A DNA stretch of 64,000 bases from Arthrobacter gandavensis (GCF_009192735.1 NZ_VTFU01000003.1:124001-188000), one strand, 5' to 3'; shown: positions 56,093-64,000, counted from the stretch's first letter. The notes: generated by a model not told the origin, from the letters alone. Numbers and translations: made by a program.

Positions 56093-57156
56093 GCCGGCCC
56101 TCCGGCCACCGCCGCGTTCCTGAGCCACAGGCCGCCGTCGAGGTCCTGCCCGCTGCTGCCCGGAACCGCGCGGTCCAAGCCTGCGGCCGCAGCCATGGCG
56201 GCAGCAGCGCCCACCCCCACGGTGCTTTCCAGCATGCACCCCACCAGCACTCCCAGCCCGGCTTCCCGAGCCCGGCACACCAGCTGCACCGCCGGATACA
56301 GTCCGCCGGCCTTGGCCAGCTTTACGTTGACGTGGTCCGCCGCCCCGGCGGCCAGCAGGGACTCCAGGTCAGCCAGCGTCCACACGGATTCATCTGCCAT
56401 AACCGGTGTGCGCACGCCGGCCCGCACCGCTGCCAGTGCTGCCCAGTCCCCGGCTGCGACGGGTTGTTCCACCAGTTCCAGGTCCACCCCGGCCAGTTCC
56501 ATGCCCCGGATGGCGGCGATGGCTGCCGCCGGCGAAAAGGCCTGATTGGCATCGACACGCAGGACCATGCCGGGACCCACAGCGTCCCGGACCGCCCGCA
56601 GCCGTTCCACCGGATCGCCGTCGGCGTTGAGTTTGATCTTGAGGCACCGGAACCCGTCAGCGGCGTAGCCCCGCGCCGCGGCGGCAAGGGACGGTGCATC
56701 CGCGACCGAAAGCGTCATGTCAGTGCGCAGCCGGACCTCGCCTGCCGCCTCTCCCGCTCCCCCTGCCGGGAGGCGGGGGTAGGTCCGGGCCAGAAAACCT
56801 GCCAGTGGGAGCCCGGCAGCCGTAGCTGCGAGATCATGCAGGGCACAGTCCACAGCCATGCGTGCGGCAGCCGGGGCGCTGCCGGCGGCCAGGACCTGAA
56901 CCGTCTGCTGCAACTGCGCAGTATCCGTTCCCAGCACCACCGGGGCCAGGACGTTCTCCACCGCGGACACCGCCTCGGAGGTGGTGGTTCCGGTTACCAG
57001 ACTGATGGGAGCCTCACCCCAGCCCGAGCGGCCGCCGTCATCACCGATTTCCACCAGGACAGTCTCGAGCGAGTCCGCAGTGCGGACGGCGGTGGTGAAG
57101 GAGCGGACAAGCGGAAGACTGACGGGATGGACGCAGACGCGGATGACACGGGCCAT
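56008..57156 (-). CDS. L-Ala-D/L-Glu-type dipeptide epimerase (enolase superfamily)
   Basis: Converts the murein dipeptide L-Ala-D-Glu to L-Ala-L-Glu so that it can be hydrolysed and used. The 382-residue protein has the base pair of lysines: KxK in CLKIKLN and Lys in VNVKLAKAGG; metal ligands Asp in RVDANQAF, Glu in LELVEQP and Asp in VMADESVW. The late CMLESTVG and the DxD in GQDLDGGL are the signature that binds the dipeptide amino group. ATG with AAGGAG 4 nt upstream. It faces the peptide operon and completes its recycling logic. Confidence 0.88.
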   Translation of the reverse strand: MARVIRVCVHPVSLPLVRSFTTAVRTADSLETVLVEIGDDGGRSGWGEAPISLVTGTTTSEAVSAVENVLAPVVLGTDTAQLQQTVQVLAAGSAPAAARMAVDCALHDLAATAAGLPLAGFLARTYPRLPAGGAGEAAGEVRLRTDMTLSVADAPSLAAAARGYAADGFRCLKIKLNADGDPVERLRAVRDAVGPGMVLRVDANQAFSPAAAIAAIRGMELAGVDLELVEQPVAAGDWAALAAVRAGVRTPVMADESVWTLADLESLLAAGAADHVNVKLAKAGGLYPAVQLVCRAREAGLGVLVGCMLESTVGVGAAAAMAAAAGLDRAVPGSSGQDLDGGLWLRNAAVAGGPAYTGSEIVLSGLPGLGIRGLAAAEAVRS

Positions 57157-57284
57157 GGTGCTCCTTCAAAGGCGGGTTCCGGCATGAGCAGATGCCCTCA
57201 GCCTAGCCAGCGCGCACCGTGCCGCTGCCAAGGCGCGGGACACGGAGCACCGCCTGCCGGGCACGGCCGGCCGGGAGACCTGAG

Positions 57285-57971
57285 TCAGCCCTCCACGCGC
57301 AGTCCCAGGTTGGCCGCCAGCAGCGGCGCCAGCATCATCAGCTGTGCCTCGTCCACGGTGGCTCCGCTGAGGCCGGGAAGGTTCGTGATGGAACGGAAGT
57401 CGGTGGTGCGCAGGTCAACGTCCTGCAGCACGGCGCCGGAGAGGTTCATGCTGCCGATGCGGCAGTCGCGGAACGCCACCCGGGTGGCATGGACACCGTC
57501 CAGATCCAGTTCCTCGATCATGCAGTTGCTGAACAGCACGTCGGTGAGCCGGGAACTGCGCAGATTCACGAAGTCCAGCTTGCCGCCGTCCACGTGCACC
57601 GAGTTCCAGCCGTTGTCGTAAAGCTCGGCCGAACCCAGCCTGCTGCCCTGAAGCACCACGTCCCGGAAAGTACTGCGCGGCGCGCGGAACACCGGGGCAT
57701 ACAGGCCCTCAAAACGGCACTCCAGGAACCTGGCACCGCGCAGTCCGGTGTCCATCATGGACACTGCTGCGAATTCACACTCCTGGAAGGTGCTGCCCTG
57801 CAGGTCCATTCCGTCAAAAGAACCGCCGTCGAAGCGCAGCCCCTCGCACAGGTCCCCGGCCTGCGGCGCCGGGGCATCGGTCAGCCCGTGCAGCCGCACC
57901 GGATCCAGGGCCGGCGCCCTGGTTTTTCCGGTGGACTTTCCCTTTCCGGAACGCCGGGTTGCCGAAGCCAC
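57285..57971 (-). CDS. Pentapeptide-repeat protein
   Basis: A 228-residue protein with repeated A(D/N)LXX-like units: LRFDGGSFDGMDLQGSTFQECEFAAVSMMDTGLRGARFLECRF, and later VLFSNCMIEELDLDGVHATRVAFRDCRIGSMNLSGAVLQDVDLR. This should fold as a right-handed quadrilateral beta-helix. Some family members bind DNA gyrase, but most are of unknown function. GTG 57971 was chosen because it begins 2 nt after the stop of the small membrane protein gene, so the two are likely coupled. The N-terminal ~30 residues are basic. Confidence 0.82.
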   Translation of the reverse strand: MASATRRSGKGKSTGKTRAPALDPVRLHGLTDAPAPQAGDLCEGLRFDGGSFDGMDLQGSTFQECEFAAVSMMDTGLRGARFLECRFEGLYAPVFRAPRSTFRDVVLQGSRLGSAELYDNGWNSVHVDGGKLDFVNLRSSRLTDVLFSNCMIEELDLDGVHATRVAFRDCRIGSMNLSGAVLQDVDLRTTDFRSITNLPGLSGATVDEAQLMMLAPLLAANLGLRVEG

Positions 57972-57973
57972 GC

Positions 57974-58192
57974 CTACTTGCGCCGGCCGAAGATGAAGTA
58001 CGAGAGCGGGCCGATGAAGTTCACGGCGCAGGCCGCGGACCACAGGGCCCGGGAGCCGCGCACCTCACGGGCGGGACGGCGCCAGATGTCGGCCAGGGCC
58101 AGGCCGGCGAGGAGCACCTGGACGGTGGAGGCCACGCCCACCATCTTCTTCTGCTGGGCGGTAAGGTCCTTGATGGATTTCTTCTTGACCAA
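57974..58192 (-). CDS. Small membrane protein (PLDc_N-like)
   Basis: A 72-residue protein with a basic N-terminus (KKKSIKDLTAQQKK), a first hydrophobic segment (MVGVASTVQVLLAGLALADIW), a basic loop RRPAREVRGSR, and a second segment ALWSAACAVNFIGPLSYFIFGRRK. The WxxxxxVNFIGPLxYFxFGRR end matches the PLDc_N (phospholipase D-nuclease N-terminal) family, found alone in many actinobacteria. Function unknown. TTG start with only GAGAG upstream. Coupled to the pentapeptide gene. Confidence 0.75.
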   Translation of the reverse strand: MVKKKSIKDLTAQQKKMVGVASTVQVLLAGLALADIWRRPAREVRGSRALWSAACAVNFIGPLSYFIFGRRK

Positions 58193-58215
58193 CGTGCTCT
58201 CGTTTCTGTCGGGGA

Positions 58216-58249
58216 TGCCGGGATGGAGACTGCAGCCTCCACCCCGGCA
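58216..58249 (-). terminator. Hairpin after the thiamine operon
   Basis: Arms TGCCGGGATGGAG / CTCCACCCCGGCA pair with one mismatch around an 8-nt loop, 13 nt past the thiD-tenA stop. No U tract is seen on the minus strand, so it is a probable but not textbook terminator. Confidence 0.5.
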
Positions 58250-58262
58250 CCGAGTGCTTTGC

Positions 58263-59867
58263 TTACGATTCTCCCGTACCCGCGGCGAAAAACTCATACT
58301 CCCAGCGCGTCGATTCGCGGAAGGCCGAGCGGGTGATCTCCCTGGAATCCTCGGAGCTGCGGTCCAGCACATGTTCCAGAATGCGCACCGCGGCCGTTGT
58401 GGATTCGGCAAAGCCTGGATCGGTGTAGGTGTCCAGCCATTGGGCGTAGGGATGGCCCGGGTGGTTGGCATCCGACAATCGGGTGCCAACATCCGCATAG
58501 ATCCAGAAGCACGGCAGGACGGCGCCGACCAGCCGTTCGTATTCGTTCTCCGGACGGCCGGTGACCGGGCCGGCGGCGTCGGCGCTGCCCAGCAGATGCT
58601 GCAGATAGCCGCTGGTCACCGGTCCCGGCGGGACCTCCCGTCCCGCACTTCCCCCGTCCGGCAGCCACGAGGTGTGCAGCTCCATCTCGGTGGCCAGGGC
58701 ATCGTAGGCCGCCTTGGCCCAGAACACCTGCTCGTCGAAGGCCGGCGCCAGTTCACTGGCACGCGCCAGTGCCCGGGCGTAGCCGCGGAGGTACAGGGCA
58801 TCTTGGGCCAGGTAGAACCCGAAGGCGTCCCGGCTCAGGGTTCCGCTGCCCAGGGCCCTGACGAAGTCCAGCTCGTCGATGTCCGCCCGGACGGCGGCCG
58901 TCTGCTCCCACAATGCCGCGGTGTGGGGACCGGCGGCTTCCATTGGAGGGGCTTCCTTTACTGCTTCCTGCACCGCTGCGGCGTCCCCGAGCGGCGTCAG
59001 CCCGCGCCGCCACACCCCGTGGAAATGGTGCACCGGGCCGTGGCCGGTGCCGACGTCGAGTTCATCGGCGTTTTCCAGCGCCTCCTGCAGCCACTCCTTG
59101 GTGGCGGCCAGCGCGTGGTCCCAGCGTCCCGTCCGGGCGTAACAGGTCGCCAGGGCCGCGGACATGGAGCACCCAGTGCCGTGCGTGTTGACCGTGTCCA
59201 CCCGCGGCGCCCGCACCTGCAGCACCACCGGGTCCGCAGCCGCGGCGTCGACCAGGGCATCGGGGCACCACTGGCCTTCCAGATGGCCGCCCTTGACCAG
59301 CACCCGCACCCCGTAGGCTCCGGAAAGGCGTTCGCCCTGCGCCAGCGCCGAACTCCAGTCCCCGGCGACGGGTTCCTGCACCAGCACCGCCAGTTCGGGA
59401 AGGTTCGGCGTCACCACGTCCACGCGGTGCAGCAACTGCCGCATGGCGGCCTCCGCGCCCTCGTCCAGCAGCCGGTCTCCGCTGGTGGCGATCATGACCG
59501 GATCCAGGACCACGGCGGGCACCCGGACCTCAGCCAGCCAGGCGTCAACGGCCTGGGTAATGCCGGCGCTGCCCAGCATGCCGATCTTCACGGCGTCGAT
59601 AGTGACGTCGTCGCTCACGGCGTCCAGTTGTTCGCGCAGGAAGCCGACAGGCGGCGTGTGTACGGAGCGGACGCCGCGGGTGTTCTGGGCAACGAGGGCG
59701 GTGACCACCGCCATCCCGTAGCCGCCGGTTGCCGCGATGGATTTCAGGTCGGCCTGGATGCCGGCGCCGCCGGTGGGATCTGTCCCGGCAATACTGAGGA
59801 TCCGGGGAATCCGGGGCGCACCGCGGACGCCGTCGAAGTCCATACCCGTGCGTGGATCGCTGCTCAT
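58263..59867 (-). CDS. thiD-tenA: HMP/HMP-P kinase fused to TenA aminohydrolase
   Basis: A 534-residue bifunctional thiamine-salvage protein. The N-terminal ThiD domain (about 20-285) opens ILSIAGTDPTGGAGIQADLK and carries VKGGH and NTHGTGCSMSAALA (catalytic region). The C-terminal TenA domain (about 310-530) is an all-alpha thiaminase-II-like aminohydrolase, with FGFYLAQDALYLRGYARAL and PCFWIYADVG. Together they regenerate and phosphorylate the pyrimidine HMP. The ATG overlaps the thiE stop (ATGA). Confidence 0.93.
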   Translation of the reverse strand: MSSDPRTGMDFDGVRGAPRIPRILSIAGTDPTGGAGIQADLKSIAATGGYGMAVVTALVAQNTRGVRSVHTPPVGFLREQLDAVSDDVTIDAVKIGMLGSAGITQAVDAWLAEVRVPAVVLDPVMIATSGDRLLDEGAEAAMRQLLHRVDVVTPNLPELAVLVQEPVAGDWSSALAQGERLSGAYGVRVLVKGGHLEGQWCPDALVDAAAADPVVLQVRAPRVDTVNTHGTGCSMSAALATCYARTGRWDHALAATKEWLQEALENADELDVGTGHGPVHHFHGVWRRGLTPLGDAAAVQEAVKEAPPMEAAGPHTAALWEQTAAVRADIDELDFVRALGSGTLSRDAFGFYLAQDALYLRGYARALARASELAPAFDEQVFWAKAAYDALATEMELHTSWLPDGGSAGREVPPGPVTSGYLQHLLGSADAAGPVTGRPENEYERLVGAVLPCFWIYADVGTRLSDANHPGHPYAQWLDTYTDPGFAESTTAAVRILEHVLDRSSEDSREITRSAFRESTRWEYEFFAAGTGES

Positions 59868-60559
59868 GCCGGAGTTCCCGCGTTCCAGGCCCGGACCAGG
59901 TCCGCTGCCGCCTGTTGCGGATCAGCTGCGGCGCAGATGGCTGACACCACTGCGGCACCGGTGGCTCCGGCTGCGCGCAGCGGCCCGACGTCGTCCTGCA
60001 GGATGCCGCCGATGGCCACCACCGGCAGGGGGGCCAGTGCAGCGAAACTGGTGAAACCATCCATCCCCAGCGGTTCCGGATGGTCGGGCTTGGTGCTGGT
60101 GGGCCGGATAACGCCGGCACCGAGATAATCCACCGTGCCAGGCGGCAGCGCCGCCAGGGCATCCAGGTGCTCCGTGGTGTTGGCGGTCAGGCCAACGACG
60201 GCGTCCGGACCCACCAAGGTGCGCACCAGTTCGGCGGGGAGATCGTTTTGGCCCACGTGCACGCCGTGGACGCCGGCACGCGCGGCACGGGCGGCAAGAT
60301 AAATATCAACGCGGTCATCCACCAGCACGGCGGCCCGGCCCTCCGCGGCCTCTGCGACGGCGAGGACGAGGGCATAAAAGTCGGCGGCCGAGGCGTGCTT
60401 TTCCCGCACCTGGATGGTTTCCACGCCGCCGGCCACTGCTGCCCGGACCGTTTCGATGACGCCGCGCGGGCCGCACAGCGCCGTGTCTGTCACCAGGTAG
60501 ATGCCGCTGCTGCGGATGCGCTCCCGTGAGCGGGACACGTCCGTCACGCCGGCCTTCAT
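59864..60559 (-). CDS. thiE: Thiamine-phosphate synthase
   Basis: Joins HMP pyrophosphate and thiazole phosphate to thiamine phosphate. The 231-residue TIM-barrel protein shows [53 protein letters not shown], and [30 protein letters not shown], all standard. It overlaps thiM upstream and thiD-tenA downstream by 4 nt each (ATGA), so the three genes are translated as one coupled unit under the TPP riboswitch. Confidence 0.96.
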   Translation of the reverse strand: MKAGVTDVSRSRERIRSSGIYLVTDTALCGPRGVIETVRAAVAGGVETIQVREKHASAADFYALVLAVAEAAEGRAAVLVDDRVDIYLAARAARAGVHGVHVGQNDLPAELVRTLVGPDAVVGLTANTTEHLDALAALPPGTVDYLGAGVIRPTSTKPDHPEPLGMDGFTSFAALAPLPVVAIGGILQDDVGPLRAAGATGAAVVSAICAAADPQQAAADLVRAWNAGTPA

Positions 60560-61365
60560 GCGATCACCAGCCGCTGCTCCAGGTCCTGCCCGGTGATGGC
60601 TGCGAGGGCGTCGAGGAAGCCGGCGGCAAAGCTGCCCGGTCCGGAGCTTGCCTGTGCGGCGGGTTCAGCCGCAGCTGTGTAAACAGCGGTGGCCGCTGCC
60701 GCGGCCGCCAGCCCGCCGCCGTCGTCGGCCACGGCCAGGAAAGCCGCCGTGACCGCACCAAGGGCGCAGCCGCCGCCGGTAACCCGTGTCAGCAGCGGAT
60801 CGCCGTTGCTGATCCGGATGGTTTGCACCCCGTCCGTGATCAGATCGGTGGGTCCTGATACAGCCACCACGGAACCATGCTTCTCCGCGAGCAGGACTGC
60901 TGCGGGCAGGGCAGTTTCCGGGTCATCGGTCGCGTCGACGCCGCGGCCACCGGAACCCAGGCCGGCGAGGGCGATGATCTCCGAGGCGTTTCCGCGGATG
61001 GCGGTGGGCCGATAGCCCAGCAGTTCCGCCGCGAGGGCGGTGCGGACCGGCAGGCTGCCCACGGCCACCGGGTCCAGGACCCAGGGGGTGCCGGAGTCGT
61101 TGGCGGCTTCGGCGGCCTCCAGCATGGCCCGGCGCTGTTCCTCGTGTGGGGTGCCCAGGTTGATCAGCACGCCGGAAGCAGCCCGGGCAAACGGCCCGGC
61201 CTCCCCCGGTATGTCGGTCATGGCCGGTGCCGCGCCCAGCGCCAGCAGCACGTTGGCGGTGAAGTTGGTGACCACGGCGTTGGTCAGGCACTGCACCAGC
61301 GGCGGCTCGGTGCGGACGCGGTCCAGGAGGGTGGAAACGGTTAATGGTGTCAGGCGAATAGTCAT
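60556..61365 (-). CDS. thiM: Hydroxyethylthiazole kinase
   Basis: Phosphorylates the thiazole alcohol for thiamine salvage. The 269-residue protein contains [50 protein letters not shown] and [14 protein letters not shown] with the conserved Cys. ATG 61365 was chosen because AAGGG lies 9 nt upstream; the ATG at 61374 would abut the ribosome site. The ribosome site is the 3' edge of a TPP riboswitch, so translation is probably switched off by TPP. Confidence 0.95.
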   Translation of the reverse strand: MTIRLTPLTVSTLLDRVRTEPPLVQCLTNAVVTNFTANVLLALGAAPAMTDIPGEAGPFARAASGVLINLGTPHEEQRRAMLEAAEAANDSGTPWVLDPVAVGSLPVRTALAAELLGYRPTAIRGNASEIIALAGLGSGGRGVDATDDPETALPAAVLLAEKHGSVVAVSGPTDLITDGVQTIRISNGDPLLTRVTGGGCALGAVTAAFLAVADDGGGLAAAAAATAVYTAAAEPAAQASSGPGSFAAGFLDALAAITGQDLEQRLVIA

Positions 61366-61369
61366 CCGC

Positions 61370-61443
61370 GACATCCCTTCGCTAGTTCGAACTAGATCAG
61401 GTTCAACGGGTGTTATCTCAGCCTGTCGGCACCCCGTGTCACT
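61370..61443 (-). promoter_or_regulatory. TPP riboswitch (THI element) upstream of thiM
   Basis: On the minus strand the leader reads ACACGGGGTGCC, GGCTGAGA, ACCCGTTGAACCTGATC and then GCGAAGGGATG, the conserved THI-box sequence order including the CUGAGA and CCUGAUC pyrimidine/pyrophosphate sensing parts. Its 3' end carries the thiM ribosome site, which points to translational control. Confidence 0.92.
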
Positions 61444-61496
61444 GCAGTCGACTCTAGGCCATATCCGCGCCGGTGCCCACCGTTGCGCAGAGCGCG

Positions 61497-61985
61497 TCAG
61501 AGGGTGGAGTGTTCCCCGAGCCGGTGATAGGTCCGGTTGTGGTAAACCAGCGGCTCATCCGGGGCGCCGGGTGTCAGGACCTCCAGGACCTCGGCGGTGA
61601 CCAGCACCGATGAGCCGACGGCGGTGCGTCCCAGTACGCGGGAACGGAGGGCGCGGGGCACGTCGCGCAGGAGCGGTTCACCGGTGGGAAGCTGTTCCCA
61701 GGCCAGTGCGGAGGTGAAGCGGTCCGATCCCGGGCGGGCGAAAAGGCCGGCGAGGCCGGCGTTCCGGGCACCCAGGAGGTGGACCATGATGGTGTCGGCG
61801 GAGGCGACCACGCCGGCCGAGCCTGAGGCCGAAGCAAGCGAGAACACCAGGATGGCCGGGTCTGCGGAGACTGAGGAAACAGACGATGCGGTGAGTCCCA
61901 CCGGGCCGGACCCGCCTGCTGCGGTAATAACGGCCACTCCCGCGGGGTGGGCACGGAAAGCATCCTTGAAAAGGTCTGTCAGCAT
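61497..61985 (-). CDS. Flavin reductase domain protein
   Basis: A 162-residue flavin reductase-like (DIM6/NTAB) protein. [51 protein letters not shown] and [23 protein letters not shown] are the FMN-binding core; [11 protein letters not shown] ends it. It probably reduces FMN with NAD(P)H for a partner or for redox defence. No monooxygenase partner is adjacent. A SoxR-box promoter lies directly upstream and the transcript seems leaderless, so redox-cycling stress should induce it. Confidence 0.88.
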   Translation of the reverse strand: MLTDLFKDAFRAHPAGVAVITAAGGSGPVGLTASSVSSVSADPAILVFSLASASGSAGVVASADTIMVHLLGARNAGLAGLFARPGSDRFTSALAWEQLPTGEPLLRDVPRALRSRVLGRTAVGSSVLVTAEVLEVLTPGAPDEPLVYHNRTYHRLGEHSTL

Positions 61986-61991
61986 ATGTCT

Positions 61992-62022
61992 ACGCTAGAA
62001 CCTCAACAATGGTTGAGGTCAA
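61992..62022 (-). promoter_or_regulatory. SoxR-type promoter of the flavin reductase gene
   Basis: On the minus strand TTGACC (-35) and TAGCGT (-10) are 19 bp apart, the overlong spacing typical of MerR-family targets. The SoxR box fills the spacer. The expected start of transcription falls on or next to the A of the flavin reductase ATG. Confidence 0.75.
62000..62019. promoter_or_regulatory. SoxR box
   Basis: ACCTCAACAATGGTTGAGGT is an inverted repeat with perfect 8-bp arms and a 4-nt centre; its core CCTCAAC-N4-GTTGAGG closely resembles the known SoxR operator. The soxR gene is 75 nt upstream. Confidence 0.85.
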
Positions 62023-62039
62023 ATTGGTGGACACCAAGC

Positions 62040-62056
62040 GGGAGAATCGGTCTCCC
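62040..62056 (-). terminator. Short hairpin after soxR
   Basis: GGGAGA / TCTCCC arms with a 5-nt loop lie 38 nt past the soxR stop and before the SoxR-box promoter. It could end soxR transcription weakly. Confidence 0.35.
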
Positions 62057-62094
62057 GGAGATGTTCGTCCGGTGCGGGCCGCCTGGTCAGCGCA

Positions 62095-62577
62095 TCAGTA
62101 ATCCAGGACCGGCGCTCCGGTTCCCCGGCCGGCCGATTCGTCGCCGGGATTCACAAACCGGCATTCGGCGAGCGAGAGGCAGCCGCAGCCGATGCAGCCG
62201 CCAAGGCGGTCCCGCAGAGCCTCCAGGGAATGGATCCGGGCATCCAGTTCCTGCCGCCAGGCCAGTGACAGGCGCTGCCAGTCGCTGTGGTCGGGCACGG
62301 CGTCCTTCGGCAGTTCCTCCAGGGCGCGGGCAATGGTGGCCAGCGGTATTCCGGCACGCTGGGCCGCCCGGATTACCGCCACCCGCCGAAGCACGGAGCG
62401 GTCAAAGCGCCTCTGGTTCCCCGCCGTGCGGCGGCTGGCGATCAGGCCCTGCCGTTCATAGAAATGCAGCGCGGAAACCGCCACACCACTGCGCTCGGCA
62501 ACCTGGCCCACCGTCAGTTCGGACCGGGCCCAGCCGCGTGCATCCGTTGATCCGTCGCTGTCCACCGTCTTGCCCAT
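62095..62577 (-). CDS. soxR: Redox-sensitive regulator SoxR
   Basis: A 160-residue MerR-family activator. The N-terminal helix-turn-helix [26 protein letters not shown] is followed by [19 protein letters not shown], the dimerisation helix, and the [2Fe-2S] motif [12 protein letters not shown] with Cys128, Cys131, Cys133 and Cys139. It senses redox-cycling compounds and activates promoters with long spacers. ATG 62577 has GGAGG 5 nt upstream; the longer frame before it is not supported. Its obvious target here is the flavin reductase gene. Confidence 0.94.
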   Translation of the reverse strand: MGKTVDSDGSTDARGWARSELTVGQVAERSGVAVSALHFYERQGLIASRRTAGNQRRFDRSVLRRVAVIRAAQRAGIPLATIARALEELPKDAVPDHSDWQRLSLAWRQELDARIHSLEALRDRLGGCIGCGCLSLAECRFVNPGDESAGRGTGAPVLDY

Positions 62578-62786
62578 GTTCCCCTCCGTCCCTTCCATTA
62601 TCTGCCGTCCCGCGGCACCGGCGTGGCGCGCCTCCGCCCCACGCGCCCTGCGGGCTTCCCGCGGGCTTCCCGCGGCAGCCAAGGGAAGGGCTGTGGCGGG
62701 CCGGGCTCTGGCGGTTGCGCCGCCGGCGTGCCTACAGTGGCGCACCAAACAGTGTCCGGGCGCCGGTCCGGGCCGGAAAGGCCCCC

Positions 62787-63782
62787 GTGAGCGATGCACC
62801 TCCCAGCGCCGGAACCCTGGTGTTCCTGCAGGGCACCGGCAATCCCGATCCGGTTCCTGCCCAGATCATCCGCGAACAGCTGTCGCTGGAGCCCGGCCTG
62901 GCAGATTACACGGTCGTCAATGTCGCGTGGGCAGCCGGAGCCGCCCCCGATATCAGTGTGCTGCCGGCCCTGCCGCCGCGCTACCGGGATCAATCCGCCG
63001 CTGCGGAACTGACCGGGCCCGACGGCGGACGGGGGCTGGCGTTGGCCGGGATGGACATGGTTCGCATGGGGGCGTCTCCCTGGCCCCCGGCCTCCGGTGG
63101 AGCCTTCGGTGGTGCCTCCGGTGGAGCCTCCGGTGGAGCCTCCGGTGCGGGGACAGCCGCGGATGCGGCCGCTGCGGAGGAGAAGATGCTGGCCGGCAGC
63201 GTGCAGCGGCTGGTGCTGGGGCTGGTCACCGACGCCGCCGTGAACCGGCGCGTGCCGCTGATGGATGCGGCATCGGATTTTTCCCGCAGCATCATCTATT
63301 ACCTCCGCCGCGGAGCCGAGGCACGGTCCGTCATAGCCAATGCCCTGCGGATGTCCCCGCAGGACGCCCCGGTCATCCTGTTCGGCCACAGCCTCGGCGG
63401 GGTGGCCGCCGTGGACCTGGTGACCGGGCCGGAGTGGGACGCCGCCGAAGCGCGGGTCGATCTGCTGGTCACGGCCGGTTCCCAAAGCCCGTGGCTCTTC
63501 CTGCTCGGAGGTTTGGCCCATGTGGGCCCAGGACGGCCGGGGACCGTTCCGGTCCCGTGGCTGAACTTCTGGGATGAACGTGACCTGCTGTCCTTTTGCG
63601 CCGAGGAGGTCTTTTCCGGCAGGGGTGCCCTTATCCGTGATGTTCAGATCACCTCGAATGAACCGTTTCCCGCGTCGCACGGTTCCTACTTCACCGATTC
63701 CGCCCTGTACCAGGCCATACGCGAGCAGGTGGCGGCTACGGATCCGGTCCGGGGCCGCTCTGGTCCGGACGTCGGGGTTTAG
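62787..63782 (+). CDS. Alpha/beta-hydrolase-like protein of unknown function
   Basis: A 331-residue protein. [14 protein letters not shown] (about residues 198-211) is a lipase-type nucleophile elbow, and [11 protein letters not shown] near the N-terminus may serve as the oxyanion loop. A Gly/Ala/Ser-rich loop (about residues 100-122) is encoded by 12-bp tandem repeats. The late [15 protein letters not shown] has a candidate His. No signal peptide. I do not recognise a precise family; it resembles large-protein lipase-like hydrolases sometimes found near toxin or defence genes, but nothing here shows that. GTG with GGAAAGG 5 nt upstream. Confidence 0.7.
   Translation: MSDAPPSAGTLVFLQGTGNPDPVPAQIIREQLSLEPGLADYTVVNVAWAAGAAPDISVLPALPPRYRDQSAAAELTGPDGGRGLALAGMDMVRMGASPWPPASGGAFGGASGGASGGASGAGTAADAAAAEEKMLAGSVQRLVLGLVTDAAVNRRVPLMDAASDFSRSIIYYLRRGAEARSVIANALRMSPQDAPVILFGHSLGGVAAVDLVTGPEWDAAEARVDLLVTAGSQSPWLFLLGGLAHVGPGRPGTVPVPWLNFWDERDLLSFCAEEVFSGRGALIRDVQITSNEPFPASHGSYFTDSALYQAIREQVAATDPVRGRSGPDVGV
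63091..63150 (+). repeat. Five 12-bp tandem repeats inside the hydrolase gene
   Basis: Units of CCTCCGGTGGAG (first, third and fourth identical; second and fifth with substitutions) encode a GGAS-type loop. Frame is kept at any copy number, so length may vary between strains. Confidence 0.85.
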
Positions 63783-63797
63783 TGTTCACTGGACTAC

Positions 63798-64000
63798 ATG
63801 AGAGCCATCTGGAAGGGCGCCATCGCCTTTGGACTGGTCAATGTGCCGGTCAAGGTCTATGCCGCCACGGAAGACCATGACGTCAGCCTGCACCAGGTCC
63901 ATGAAAAGGACGGCGGGCGCATCCGCTACCAGCGGCGCTGTGAAATATGCGGCGAAGTCGTGGAGTACAAGGACATTGCCAAGGCCTACGACGACGGCGA
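63798..64000 (+). CDS. ku: Ku protein, N-terminal fragment
   Basis: The first 67 codons are present; the gene runs off the window. MRAIWKGAIAFGLVNVPVKVYAATEDHDVSLHQVHEKDGGRIRYQRRCEICGEVV is the standard bacterial Ku N-terminus, with the CEICG zinc-like pair and the start of the DNA-end binding ring. It binds double-strand ends and recruits LigD. It begins 15 nt after the hydrolase stop, with no clear ribosome site other than weak purines upstream of the ATG. Confidence 0.95.
   Translation, partial: MRAIWKGAIAFGLVNVPVKVYAATEDHDVSLHQVHEKDGGRIRYQRRCEICGEVVEYKDIAKAYDDG

Noticed and set aside
57219-60128. A 969-codon open frame on the plus strand
   Set aside because: It is antisense to the pentapeptide, PLDc_N-like, thiD-tenA and thiE genes, all of which have family motifs. 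Its translation is Gly/His/Arg/Gln-rich with no recognisable domain.
61947-62786. Upstream extension of the hydrolase frame
   Set aside because: This part is antisense to soxR and the flavin reductase promoter region and is Arg/Pro/Gly-rich; GTG 62787 with a ribosome site is the better start.

Overview
The window is a gene-dense, high-GC stretch of bacterial chromosome. GTG and TTG starts are common, stop/start overlaps of the ATGA/GTGA type are frequent, and the order ppa / dacB / HExxH protein / tilS / hpt / ftsH is a typical actinobacterial core block. Protein families and gene content fit a member of the Micrococcaceae such as Arthrobacter; this is inferred from gene content, not from a search. 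I see no IS element, phage, integron, CRISPR array, rRNA or tRNA gene. No gap between genes exceeds about 240 bases.

Layout. 1-5531: cell wall and translation core (ftsH start, hpt, tilS, a zinc-protease-like protein, dacB, ppa). 5751-17943: housekeeping (SatD-like protein, HAD phosphatase, serS, lipid kinase, topoisomerase IB, pheA with a rhodanese, amidase, POT peptide transporter, pgm). 18073-23749: an SDR/aldehyde dehydrogenase pair, a uracil permease, glycerate kinase and a glycerophosphodiesterase. 23884-28555: a translationally coupled membrane-lipid operon (MprF-like aminoacyl-lipid synthase, membrane-anchored esterase, PAP2 phosphatase). 28598-33087: HAD, PEBP-like protein, PfkB sugar kinase, alpha/beta hydrolase and a small alarmone synthetase. 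33104-36431: a LacI regulator divergent from an SDR and a zinc dehydrogenase, with a perfect operator-like palindrome between them. 36440-37574: a GNAT gene bracketed by two near-identical inverted hairpins, then an SRPBCC gene. 37618-42817: phosphoketolase and the three-domain NHEJ ligase LigD; the partner gene ku starts at 63798.

44420-57156 is the most coherent functional island. It holds an M20 peptidase, three serine beta-lactamase-fold hydrolases, a complete oligopeptide ABC transporter, an LD-carboxypeptidase and a dipeptide epimerase with the DxD signature. Together these resemble the dpp-ykf and ldcA-ycjG sets and point to uptake and breakdown of peptidoglycan peptides.

57285-63782: a pentapeptide-repeat protein, a small membrane protein, a TPP-riboswitch-controlled thiamine salvage operon (thiM, thiE, thiD-tenA), and a SoxR regulator with a textbook SoxR box. 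That box sits in a 19-bp-spacer promoter in front of an apparently leaderless flavin reductase gene.

The best leads for new biology are the muropeptide island with its C-terminally anchored binding protein, the aminoacyl-lipid synthase/esterase/PAP2 operon, the SoxR-controlled leaderless flavin reductase, and the GNAT cassette between inverted terminator hairpins.
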